Assembly: GCA_963801715.1 (NCBI GenBank) | Contig: CAWDGB010000002.1 | Location: 62,001-126,000, forward strand | Length of the DNA: 64,000 nt | DNA from: CAVVJA01 sp963801715 | GTDB lineage: Bacteria; Actinomycetota; Actinomycetes; Mycobacteriales; Jatrophihabitantaceae | Direction: 5' to 3' | Shown: positions 18,698 to 27,146 of the stretch, piece by piece | Layout: the number at the start of each line of letters is the position of its first letter | Position numbering within the stretch: position 1 is the stretch's first letter | Notes under the pieces: generated by a model | The model's input: only the letters and a program-made list of their open reading frames with translations | Told to the model about the DNA's origin: nothing | Databases searched by the model: none | Made by a program: the position numbers and the translations under genes

Positions 18698-20047
18698 TTA
18701 CAGCGCGGGCAGGATAGACGGTAGCCGACTGAATGCTATCGGCTGACGCCCGGCAGCGAACGCCGAGAACGAGTACGCCACGTACAGAATCCCGAGGGAC
18801 GCGGCGAGCGGCTGTTCCGCGCGAATGAACACCGGGCTGTCGTTGGAATTTTCCCACAAGTAGATGTCCCGCGACATCCGCGGCGACAATCCTCGTTTCG
18901 TTCCTGCCGCCGCCCAGGTTCGGGGGCACATTCCCGGAGAGCAGCACCGCGCAACCCAGCATCGACCCGGACAGGTCATACCCGGCGGTGTCACGTCGCG
19001 CCCATCGTGTTGAACCCGGATTCGGACTGCCGCCAACCGCGAACAACGGACGCCCGGTCGTGTCCAACGTCGACAGCAACCAACCCCACGTCAACGGATT
19101 CATGATGAGATGCGTGGCGCGGGTGAACCGCAACGCCCCGACCTGCCGCACCGCATCCGCCAGCTTCGGCCAGAGTTCTTGCGGGGTCGGCGACGCATCG
19201 GTGTAGGCCACGCTCGGTAACACCGGACACGCCGAGAATCCCGAGATGCTGACCGGACCCGCCGGAACCGTTGACGACCTGCCGGTCAAGTTCCGCGTTA
19301 TGGGCGTTGCTCAAGTCCGACATGATGACCTGCTCGACCAGCTGCCCACGCTCGACCGCTTGCCGCGAGATTGTTTGCTGACCGGCGATGGTGCACACGT
19401 TGGACGTGAGCAGGGTGTCATCGGCGTTCGTCTCGGAAACCGCGGTGTTCTCCGTCGACTGGCTCGCGGCGCTCGTACCCGTCGTTACCCGGCTGATGTT
19501 GACGGTCATGCCCTCCGGTGGGAGCGGCAAGCGCGGTGCACGCGTTAGCCACCGGCCGGCCCGCACGGGCAAGCTCCGCGAACTGAGCCGTCAAATACGC
19601 GGGCGGAACAAGGCCGGTTACCGCACCCGAGCCGATGGCGCGTTGCTGCTGCCCGACCTTCGGATTGTCGACCTCGATTTCGCGGGAGTGCCGAGCAAGC
19701 CGGTCAAGCGCACCCGGATCGCGCAGCACCTGCCCCATAGCCAAGTCACGCAGGAACGAATGCCCGCCGACGACGGCGTAATCAGGCCGGTAGGTGCCCT
19801 CCTCGGTGCCGACACGGAACACCCGGTCATAAGCGGGACGGGAGATGTTGCTGGATGCCCGCTCGAGGTCGACCTCGATGCGGTCACGTTCGGCGGCCAG
19901 GTTCTCGATCCGCTCGAGGTCGCCGGGGACTTCAACCGCGCCGGGCCGGTCGTACTTGTTACGGAACGCGCGCAGCTCCGAGTTGATGTCGATGCGGCGC
20001 TGGAGTAAGTCAGCTTTCGATCTGGTCTGAGTTCGGATAGGGGGCAT
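18698..20047 (-). pseudogene. HK97-type phage major capsid protein, multiple frameshifts
   Basis: Reading across frames gives one capsid protein of about 440 residues. It has an N-terminal coiled coil typical of HK97 scaffold/delta domains (RIDINSELRAFRNK, ERIENLAAERDRIEVDLERA) and a central GLVPPAYLTAQFAELARAGR. Later segments are RQAVERGQLVEQVIMSDLSN, HLIMNPLTWGWLLSTLD, YDLSGSMLGCAVLLSGNVP, and an end in RDIYLWENSNDSPVFIRAEQ to the stop. Shifts occur near 19533 (+1), 19225 (+1), three -1 shifts at 18980-19015, and 18873 (+1). The conserved segments themselves are undamaged, which argues for recent breaks or sequence error. Confidence 0.65.
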
Positions 20048-20181
20048 TGACAGGCTCTCCGCTCACGGGTGAGCGCCAATTCCTGGGAACAGCCACACCA
20101 GCCAGCGCGACATGCGCAGCCGCCAACCAATACGCAGTCGACGAGCGCCGCCGACCCGCGGTGCGAGACTCAGTCAGCGAC

Positions 20182-20430
20182 TCATCCGGCGAGTACATCA
20201 CCGCGACCGCAGCGATCCACCCACAAGTCAAGCTGCTCCTCGAACCGCGCAGCCGCCACCTGCCGACCCGCGTTCGCCGCAGACGACGACGCAGCCGCCG
20301 AGGCAGCCGCACGCAACTCGGTGTCACCCGGGTTAGCCCGGGAAACATCACGGGCAGCATCAGCGGCACGTTTAGCGGCACGAGCGTCAGCCTCCGCGTT
20401 CTCGATGAGCAACGCGTACGTCATCGACAC
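20182..20430 (-). CDS. Small Ala-rich helical protein upstream of the capsid
   Basis: Eighty-two residues (MSMTYALLIENAEADARAAK and so on), predicted almost wholly helical and ending FEEQLDLWVDRCGRGDVLAG. No family is recognised. Its place directly upstream of the capsid gene would suit a scaffold-like or assembly role, but that is a guess from position. GTG or ATG two codons later could be the start. Confidence 0.4.
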   Translation of the reverse strand: MSMTYALLIENAEADARAAKRAADAARDVSRANPGDTELRAAASAAASSSAANAGRQVAAARFEEQLDLWVDRCGRGDVLAG

Positions 20431-20535
20431 GGGGGCATCCCAAAGAAAGGCGCAAGCAACAGGGACCCGCGGGAATGAGCCGCGTCACCGCCAGCGCCGG
20501 GGGACGCACCGAACCGGCCGGGAAGGCTGCCAGCA

Positions 20536-21861
20536 TCATAACTGACCCGCCGCCTTAGTCATTTGACGCTGCACCTCGGCGAGATACGCGTCGTACTCCT
20601 CCACCGACGCTGCGGTGCCAGTCTGCCCGTTGGCCTTGTTCTCGGTGTTCTTCGGAAGGTGATCGATTGCGATCACGCACGCGCCGGCTACGGCCAGCGG
20701 CTTGAGCACTTGGGCGTGGCCTGCGGTGAGCTCGTCGGGTGAGTTCGAAGACAGGCCGAGCATCGGGAGCAGCTCGCCGACGGAGTCCACGACGACGAGG
20801 CGGGCCGCCAGCGTCTCGCGTCCGCGATGATCCTGCGCAGGTGCTCCCCGTCTTCCGGCTCGGCGAGCCGGAAGACTCCTGAATCTCGCAGGACGTCGGA
20901 ACGCACCCCGAACGCGAGGATCCTGGCGATCACCGCTTCCGCCCCGTTGTGGTCGAGGTCGAGGAACAGGGCCCGGCCGCCGTCGTGGAGCGCCTCAGCC
21001 ACCGCGGCGATCGCTACCCACGTCTTTCCCGACTCCGGGTCGCCGAACAGGACGTTTACTTGGCCGGCGTACAGCAGCGCCCGGCCGTCGTCACGGTGGA
21101 GGAAAGCTGGTGCCGGCGGTTCCGGTAACCCGCCGTCGAGTAGGGCCCCAACGTCGACGTAGAGCGGTGTACCGCGTTCCTCCCCTATATGAGGAGGTAC
21201 AGGTACAGGCAGGAAGTCGGCCACACCGTACCCCGCCGCGATGTGGTCGGCGGCGTCCTTGCCGGCCTTAGGTGCGAACACCGCCGCGTCGGCCTTGCCG
21301 CGCAGCGACGCGAACACTTCTGCGGCGTGCTTCCGGCCTGGCTCATCTTGGTCGGCGACGATCACCACCTTGCCGCCGTGCAGCGGCGACGGGTCGATCT
21401 TGGCCCACTTACCGGCGCCCATCGGGTTGCATGTGGCGGTGGCACCGATCGCCTCAAGGGCATGGACGTCCTTCTCGCCCTCGACCACGAACACCGGCCG
21501 ACGGTCCGCGACGGCCTGTGTGACCTTGGCGAGCCGATACAGCTCCGGTGGGTTATCGGTGTTGCGTTGGCTGAATGTCTTGTCCGGGGTGCGCAGCACA
21601 AGGCGGTCGTCGTCGTACCGGTAGGTCGCGCCTTTAGGGTTGTCGAACAGGTCAGCCATGCGTCAGGCCCAGCGCGGCGAGGACGTCGACCGGTTGGCAG
21701 CCGGCGTGGCAGCGGATGAGCGTCTGGCCTTCGGTGGCGGTGATTGCCAGCGACGTATTGCGGACGCCGTCGTGCGCCGGGCAGCGGGCTCTCGCCTTCA
21801 CGCCGTTGACTGGGCCGAGACGGTCACCGAGCGCGTCGCAGAGGCGTTCGTACGCGGTCAC
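20536..21861 (-). CDS. Phage primase/TOPRIM-RecA-like ATPase, frames interrupted
   Basis: Restored, this is one replication protein of about 440 residues. It has an N-terminal zinc-ribbon primase motif (C-P-A-H-D ... C-H-A-G-C, residues ~25-55), a TOPRIM domain (VFVVEGEKD, VVIVADQDEPGR), and a RecA/RepA-type ATPase with Walker A FGDPESGKTW and Walker B ALFLDLDH. A second core region is DSVGELLPMLGLSSN ... CVIAIDHLPKN. Breaks are one extra base near 21653 (A-L-G-L-T joining M-A-D-L-F-D) and one missing base near 20810. The start GTG overlaps the small upstream ORF (GTGA). Confidence 0.75.
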
Positions 21862-21977
21862 GCCGCTAAACTCAGCATGTCGTCAGTGGTGGCGTCGGTG
21901 TGGTTCATTGCAGCGGCCTGGGTTGCCTGCCCGGGCCGTTGTTCTTTGCCCGGTGGCCCCACCTCAGGCCGCACCAT
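21858..21977 (-). CDS. Small coupled ORF between excisionase and primase
   Basis: Thirty-nine codons (MVRPEVGPPGKEQRPGQATQ and so on), overlapping the end of the HTH gene and sharing a GTGA overlap with the primase start. It is supported only by this tight coupling, and the sequence is not recognised. Confidence 0.35.
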   Translation of the reverse strand: MVRPEVGPPGKEQRPGQATQAAAMNHTDATTDDMLSLAA

Positions 21978-22248
21978 TGCGAGCGTCCGCGAGCCACGCT
22001 TCGATGTCCTCGGCCGCGTACAGCCGCTTCCGGCCAGCCTTAAAGCTCTTCGGTCCCTTGCCCTGCCACGCCCAATACCGCATTGTCTCGGGTGACGTTC
22101 GGAGTAGTTCGGCAACTTCCTTCGTGGTCAAGTACCGCTGCAGGCGTTCCCTGTCTCGCGCGGCGGCGGCCGCAAGTTCTCGGCGCTGTAGTTCATCGAC
22201 AACCCCGCTCCTTCCTGGGTGCTTACCCCTACAGGTAGGAACCATCAT
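21964..22248 (-). CDS. Excisionase-like HTH (MerR/HTH_17) protein
   Basis: DNA-binding protein of about 94 residues. The C-terminal 60 residues form a winged-helix excisionase domain: YLTTKEVAELLRTSPETMRY, WAWQGKGPKSFKAGRKRLY and AAEDIEAWLADA. Such proteins steer the integrase towards excision and often lie in the early leftward operon. The true N-terminus is unclear: the better ribosome site (AAGGAG near 22213) precedes an ATG in another frame, so another small indel is possible. Confidence 0.7.
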   Translation of the reverse strand: MMVPTCRGKHPGRSGVVDELQRRELAAAAARDRERLQRYLTTKEVAELLRTSPETMRYWAWQGKGPKSFKAGRKRLYAAEDIEAWLADARNGAA

Positions 22249-22277
22249 TGACAGACGCGAACCAACGCAACTAAGGT
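22228..22277. promoter_or_regulatory. Divergent control region of the element
   Basis: Between the leftward replication operon and the rightward regulator/integrase operon lie a perfect palindrome CCTACAGGTAGG (22228-22239) and a rightward promoter with TTGACA (22248-22253), an 18-base spacer and TAAGGT (22272-22277). The layout suits a repressor-controlled genetic switch with the XRE protein as likely ligand. Confidence 0.5.
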
Positions 22278-22290
22278 CCATTCCGTTTAG

Positions 22291-22948
22291 GAAGGGAACG
22301 AGAGGCCTAGACCGAACCGGAAGCGGTCGATCGCCAGCGAGGCCAACCTCGCCAAGCGCATCGCCTACGAGCGCGAGTCACGCGGCCTGAGCTACGAGGG
22401 CCTGGCGTCGCTGATGACGGACCGCGGGTGCGCGATCCAAGGGCTCGGCGATCTACAAGATCGAGAAGGGTGATCCTCCGCGCCGCGTCACTGTCGATGA
22501 GCTGGTCGCGCTCAAGCAGGTGTTCGAGGTGAGCATCGACGAGCTGCTGACTCCGATGGAGCTGATCGAGCAACGCCAGGCCAAGGAACTCATCGAGGAG
22601 CTGGACCGGGTCGCAGAGCTGAGCGCCGAGACTGCAGTTCGCCTCTTCAACATGTACACCCAGTATGTCGCTCTGGCGGTGGACAACCCCGAGCTTGGCG
22701 AGTACGTCGAGCATCACTGGGACGCGGCAACGGAAGGCGATTACCCCGTCGCGGCCATCACGGTTGACGGGGCGACTGCGGTCCACGACGACCGGCTCAA
22801 CGAGATAGCACTCAAGTTCTCTGGGCGGATTATCGCGATGGCACGCGAATACTTTCAGGAGGTAGGAGCCGAGCTGGCAGGTGAGAACGTGATCCAGGCC
22901 ATCGAGGGCGGCAACCTCTTTGTCGCCGTCAAGGGCCAGGTCGGCTGA
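22291..22948 (+). CDS. XRE-family regulator of the element, frame interrupted
   Basis: About 215 residues after removing one base near 22451 (GCGATCCAAGG-G-CTCGGCG). The N-terminal helix-turn-helix reads LAKRIAYERESRGLSYEGLA, then G-S-A-I-Y-K-I-E-K-G-D-P, then TVDELVALKQVF. A helical middle and a C-terminal domain of unknown role follow. It probably represses the element's lytic or excision genes. No ordinary start codon is visible in frame after the stop at 22288; a ribosome site GAAGGGA is at 22291, so the start may also be affected by an indel. Its stop overlaps the integrase ATG. Confidence 0.6.
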
Positions 22949-24080
22949 TGGCCAGCGTTAGAGAAGCGCAGCGACAGGGCAGGCAAGATCGTATGGCGGG
23001 CCTACTACCGGGACCCCGCCGGCCGGCAGCGGAACAAGAGTTTCCCCCGGAAGATCGACGCCGAGCGGTACCTAACGACGATCGAATCAGCAAAGCTGCT
23101 CGGCAGCTACGTCGACCCCGGCGCGGGCCGGATCACCGTCGAGGCGTGGTCTCGGCGCTGGATCGCGGCACAGGGCCATCTCAAACCGTCGACGCGTGCT
23201 CGATACGAGGGCGTCCTGTCCAAGCAGATCGTGCCGCGGTGGGGCCCGGTGCGGCTGTCGGCGATCACACACTCGGACGTCGCTGCCTGGATTGCCGATC
23301 TAGGGCTGGCGCCCGCGACGGCGCGTTACATATTCCGGGTGTTCTCTCTGATGCTCGACATGGGCGGTTCGGGACGCCGTGATCAGCCGCAGCCCAGCGG
23401 CCGGGGTGCGGCTGCCGAAACTGTCGAAGGCCGAGCGACGGTTCCTGACGGCCGGGCAGGTCGATGCGTTGGCCGACGCTATCGGTGAGTACCGGCTGGT
23501 CGTGCTTACGCTTGCTTACTGCGGTCTGCGGTGGAGCGAGCTGGCCGCCCTTCGCGTCGGCCGTGTCGATGTTCTGCGTCGGCGGCTCGAGGTCGTCGAG
23601 GCGGTCGTCGAGGTACGCGGTCACCTCACTTGGGGCACGCCGAAGTCGCACCAGCGACGCTCGGTGCCGATGCCGGCGTTTCTCGCGGGCGACCTTGCCG
23701 CGTACGTCATAGGGAAGGCGCCCGGCGAGCTGGTGTTCATCGGTCGGCGCGGCGGCGTCCTCCGCAACCTCAACTTCCGTCGCGACCATTTCGACGTCGC
23801 AGCGACCGCGGCCGGGCTCGACGGACTGACACCGCACGAGCTGCGGCATACGGCCGCGAGCCTCGTGTCGGCCCGCGCGAACGTGCTGGCGGTACAGCGG
23901 ATGCTCGGCCATGCCTCGGCGGCGATGACGCTCGACGTGTACGCGGGACTGTTCGATGACGACCTCGACGGCGTAGCGGATCGGATGGACGCGCTCGGGC
24001 GTGCTGCTGTTGCCCATCCGTTGCCCAAGGCGCTCGTTGTTGATCTCGCTTCGGTTCGTGAGAGGGCTGCAGGGCAATGA
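22948..24080 (+). CDS. Tyrosine integrase, frame interrupted twice
   Basis: Site-specific recombinase of about 376 residues once two extra bases (near 22966 and 23365) are removed. It has an N-terminal SAM-like arm-binding region (RNKSFPRKIDAERYLTTIES, VEAWSRRWIAAQGHLKPSTR) and a catalytic domain with Arg in CGLRWSELAALRVGR, H-x-L-R in TPHELRHTAASL, His in LGHASAAMTLDVY and the nucleophile Tyr in D-V-Y-A-G-L-F. It ends 20 bases from tRNA-Thr, the usual place for a tRNA-targeting integrase. Its ATG overlaps the regulator's stop. Confidence 0.85.
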
Positions 24081-24097
24081 TTACGGGCCCTTCAGCC

Positions 24098-24121
24098 GGA
24101 GCCGCCTGAGGGAGTCGAACC
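24098..24121. repeat. Right attachment site (attR), within tRNA-Thr
   Basis: Same 24 bases as at 16879-16902. It covers the T-arm/acceptor end of the tRNA plus two flanking bases, so integration left the tRNA intact. Confidence 0.9.
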
Positions 24122-24173
24122 CTCGACCTACGCATTACGAGTGCGTCGCTCTGGCCGACTGAGCTAAGGCGGC
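24100..24173 (-). tRNA. tRNA-Thr (CGT)
   Basis: A 74-base cloverleaf: acceptor stem GCCGCCT/AGGCGGC, D-arm TAGCTCAG...CGGCCAGAGC, anticodon loop CTCGTAA reading CGT, variable loop, and T-arm GAGGGTTCGACTCCCTC. The CCA is not encoded. It decodes ACG threonine codons and is the integration target of the neighbouring element. Confidence 0.95.
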
Positions 24174-24202
24174 AGGGGCGCCCGCAGGCGCGCCGAGTGA
24201 GT

Positions 24203-25042
24203 CTACCGGTCGGTGCGCTGCGCCGCGGGGCTTGCCTCGTAGGCCTTCCGGGACGCGCATACCGACGCGAGCGCACACGGGCTACGACGACCGTCCGCAG
24301 TCATCCGGACCACGACCGACTCCGACGGCACATTGTGGCCGACGACCGTGCCCGGGCCCTCCGGAGTGTCGACCTCCTCGCCGATGCCGGGCGCCTCGGC
24401 GGCGAAGTCCTGATACAGCGGGTGCTCGTACTTCAGGCAGCACATCAACCGGCCACACGCGCCGGAGATGCGCAGCGGGTTGAGCGGCAGATCCTGATCC
24501 TTGACCATCCGGACGGAGACGGGCTCGAAGTCGACGAGGAACGTCGAGCAGCACAGCTCACGGCCGCACGAGCCAAGGCCACCGGTCAGGCGGGCTTCGT
24601 CGCGGGCCGAGAGCTGCCGCAGCTCGACCCGTCCGTGCAGCGTCGCAGAAAGATCGCGGACGAGGGCTCGGAAGTCGACCCGGTGCGGCGCGGTGAAGTA
24701 GATGGTGGTGTGGTTGCGATCGTTGATGTAGTCGACGCCGCTGACCTTCATCGGCAGGTCGTGTTCCCGGATCAGGCGTCGAGCGGCCACGCGCGCCGAG
24801 GCCCGTTTCTTGCGACTCACCGCGGCCCGCTCCAGGTCCGACGCCGTAGCCGCTCCGAGGAGAACGGGCAGCCGGCCGATCTCTTCGCTGACGTATTGCG
24901 GGGCCCACATGACCTCGGCCACTTCGGGCCCATCGTTCGTCGGATACAGGACTTGATCGCCAACCTGCAGCGACAACCCGCCCGGGTCGGCATAGTAGAG
25001 CCGGCCGTGGCGCTGGAAGGTGACCGCGCAGACCATGCTCAT
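24203..25042 (-). CDS. ricT: RicT/YaaT-like PSP1-domain protein
   Basis: About 279 residues with the PSP1 domain. An N-terminal V-C-A-V-T-F...YYADPGGLSLQVGDQV is followed by the conserved VDYINDRNHTTIYFTAPHRVDFRALVRDL. The Cys-rich core is CGRELCCSTFL and CGRLMCCLKYEH. In Bacillus subtilis RicT (YaaT) is part of the RicAFT Fe-S complex needed for mRNA maturation and development, and yaaT also sits beside holB there. Here it follows holB by about 50 bases on the same strand. No RicA or RicF partner is visible in the window, so the role in actinobacteria may differ. Confidence 0.85.
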   Translation of the reverse strand: MSMVCAVTFQRHGRLYYADPGGLSLQVGDQVLYPTNDGPEVAEVMWAPQYVSEEIGRLPVLLGAATASDLERAAVSRKKRASARVAARRLIREHDLPMKVSGVDYINDRNHTTIYFTAPHRVDFRALVRDLSATLHGRVELRQLSARDEARLTGGLGSCGRELCCSTFLVDFEPVSVRMVKDQDLPLNPLRISGACGRLMCCLKYEHPLYQDFAAEAPGIGEEVDTPEGPGTVVGHNVPSESVVVRMTADGRRSPCALASVCASRKAYEASPAAQRTDR

Positions 25043-25093
25043 CCCTGCAGGGTAGCCGGGGACGCAGAGTCGCCGGGACCGGGGCGGCGGACC

Positions 25094-26287
25094 TCAGGGC
25101 AGGCGAAGCGCGACGGTCATCGCCTCCACCGCGATGCGCGGTTTCACGTTCAGCTCGAGTGCTTCGCGGCAGGCGAGAACGGCCTGCAGGCGTTGCAACG
25201 TCCCGGTCGGCGGTACTGCCTTGGCCACCCTCCGCACATCCTGATCGAAATCCGGGATGCGCGCGTTGCACAGGCGATCCGGACTGTACGAGCAGCACGT
25301 CCCGGTAGAACGCCGCCAGATCGACCAGCGCGCGGTCCAAGGCATCACGCTGAGTACGGGTGGCCCGCGAGCGTTGGCGGCGCTCGCAGGTCACGAACAG
25401 CGCCCACCGCGCCCCGGGCCACAGCTGTCGCACCCTTCCCCGTGCCACCGGCGCCGAGCGCGATCTGCAATGCCTCGATCTCACCGGCGTCCCGTTCAGC
25501 CGACAATGCCCCAGCCTCAGCCTCCGCCGCTCCGACCAGATGGTCAGCTGCCTCCAGACATGCCCCGAGCGACGTGAGCGACGCCGGAATGGCCAGCACC
25601 GCGGCGCGCCGAGCGCGCGCGTCCGGATCCCGGGCGAGCCGCTTCGCCCGCCCGACATGACCTTGGGCGGCTTGTGCCGCCCACGACGCGTCAGCCGGGT
25701 CGACACCGGCGTCGCGCAGCACGCCGGCGACGGCATCGGTCGACGGCGTGCGCAACGTGATGTGCCGGCATCGGGACTGGATCGTCACCGTGACGTCGTC
25801 CGGATGCGTCGACGGAGCACACAGCAAGAACGCTGTCCGCGCCGGCGGCTCCTCGAGGACCTTCAGCAGCGCGTCGGACGCCGCCTCGGTGAGTCGATCG
25901 GCGTCTTCGATCACGACGACCTGCCAGCGACCGAGCGCCGGACGGCGCGCCGCTGTCGCGACAACGGCCCGCATCTCGGCGACGGAGATGGACAGCCCGT
26001 CGGGGACGACCGATCGAACGTCCGGATGGCTTCGGCTCAGCACCGTATGGCACGCCGAACATTCTCCGCAGCCGAGATTGTCCGGCCGCTCACATTGCAG
26101 GGCGGCCGCCAGCGCGCGCGCAGCCACCGATCGGCCGGATCCTGGTGGACCCGTGAACAGCCAGGCATGCGTCATTGCACCGGGCGGCGACGTCCTGCCC
26201 CGACACGATCGCTCGCGCGGCGGCGGCGGCTTTGCGCAGGACGGCAACCGCCTCGTCTTGGCCGACGAGGTCGTCCCAGACCGTCAC
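25094..26287 (-). CDS. holB: DNA polymerase III delta' subunit, frame interrupted three times
   Basis: Clamp-loader subunit of about 395 residues, assembled from four frames. The start is MTVWDDLVGQDEAVAVLRKA. It continues GAMTHAWLFTGPPGSGRSVA (Walker A), zinc module C-x8-C-x2-C-x2-C in CERPDNLGCGECSAC, VVVIEDADRLTEAASDALLK (Walker B), EEPPARTAFLLCAPS and SRCRHITLR. A helical domain III follows (QRDALDRALVDLAAFYRDVL, then LQRLQAVLACREALELNVKP). Extra bases sit near 26185, 25386 and 25279. Since the gene is essential, sequence error is the simplest reading. It lies downstream of tmk, as in most bacteria. Confidence 0.8.
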
Positions 26288-26302
26288 GCTGGATCCTCGT
26301 TC

Positions 26303-27067
26303 CTACCCCTGTGCGGGTTTCCGCTGCCCTGTCCCACGGTCATGAGCTGGCTGGTTCGGCGCTGGGCGGCTCGCCCAGGGCGGTGTGACGCTCCGTCGCG
26401 AATCGAACGACCGCGGCCGGCGGCTGGCCAGCAACCCGTCGACGGTGGCGAGGATCTCGGACGCAAGCTCACCCGCCGGCCGCATCCCATCAAGCAGGAG
26501 ATAGCGTCCAGGCGCGGCTTCCGCTAGTCCGCGAAACGCCGTCCGGACCCGTTCGTGGAACTCCAGCGACTCGCGTTCAAGCTTGTCGGTGTAACGGCGG
26601 CCATCGGTCGACTCGGCACGTCCTCGGGCACGCTCGAGTCCCACGGCGGCGGGAATATCGAGCAGGACGGTCAAGTCCGGCGTGAGCCCACACGTTGCCC
26701 AGCCCGACAGGCGGCGGACCTCGTCGAACGTCAGTTCACGGCCCGCGCCCTGATAGGCCATCGACGAGTCGATGTAACGATCCGTGAGTACGACGTCACC
26801 CCGATCCAGGGCCGGCTGGATGATCGTGGCGACGTGGTGGGCCCGGTCTGCAGCGAAGAGCAACGCCTCGGCCCGAGGCGCGAGCGCCTCGTCGTCATGT
26901 AACAACAAGTCGCGGATCCGGCGTCCGACACTGGTGGCGCCTGGTTCCTGCGTGACCACAACGTCGACGCCGACGTCACGCAACGCGGCGGCGAGGAGTC
27001 CGATCTGGGTCGACTTGCCTGACCCCTCGCCACCTTCGAACGCGATGAACACGCCACCTCCCTCCAT
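26303..27067 (-). CDS. tmk: Thymidylate kinase (possibly C-terminal half of an MFS-Tmk fusion)
   Basis: Phosphorylates dTMP to dTDP. It has the P-loop FEGGEGSGKST at the N-terminus, the D-R-Y motif in VLTDRYIDSSMAYQGAGREL and the LID Arg segment RARGRAESTDGRRYTDKLE. About 254 residues from the ATG before EGGGVFIAFEGG, a bit longer than usual at the C-terminus. The same frame extends upstream through RKMDDGLAVPIWADLNSALR, which matches the linker of fused MFS-Tmk proteins known in Streptomyces. One extra base near 27150 separates it from the MFS part. holB follows within 20 bases. Confidence 0.85.
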   Translation of the reverse strand: MEGGGVFIAFEGGEGSGKSTQIGLLAAALRDVGVDVVVTQEPGATSVGRRIRDLLLHDDEALAPRAEALLFAADRAHHVATIIQPALDRGDVVLTDRYIDSSMAYQGAGRELTFDEVRRLSGWATCGLTPDLTVLLDIPAAVGLERARGRAESTDGRRYTDKLERESLEFHERVRTAFRGLAEAAPGRYLLLDGMRPAGELASEILATVDGLLASRRPRSFDSRRSVTPPWASRPAPNQPAHDRGTGQRKPAQG

Positions 27068-27146
27068 CCGCCGGCGCTTGGCCGAGTCTCCGCGCAGTGC
27101 TGAGTTCAGGTCGGCCCAGATCGGCACCGCCAGTCCGTCGTCCATC

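Larger units (their letters stand above)
16879..24121. mobile_element. Integrated 7.2-kb phage-satellite-like element in tRNA-Thr
   Basis: Bounded by identical 24-bp repeats, one covering the 3' end of tRNA-Thr(CGT), with a tyrosine integrase next to the tRNA copy. Contents from the integrase inward: integrase, XRE regulator, excisionase-like HTH protein, small coupled ORF, primase/TOPRIM-ATPase, small helical protein, HK97-type capsid, then a secreted protein and an unknown protein as cargo. No terminase, portal or tail gene is visible. The size and gene set recall the phiRv1/phiRv2 elements of M. tuberculosis. Most genes contain single-base shifts, so it is either decayed or poorly sequenced. 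Confidence 0.8.
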
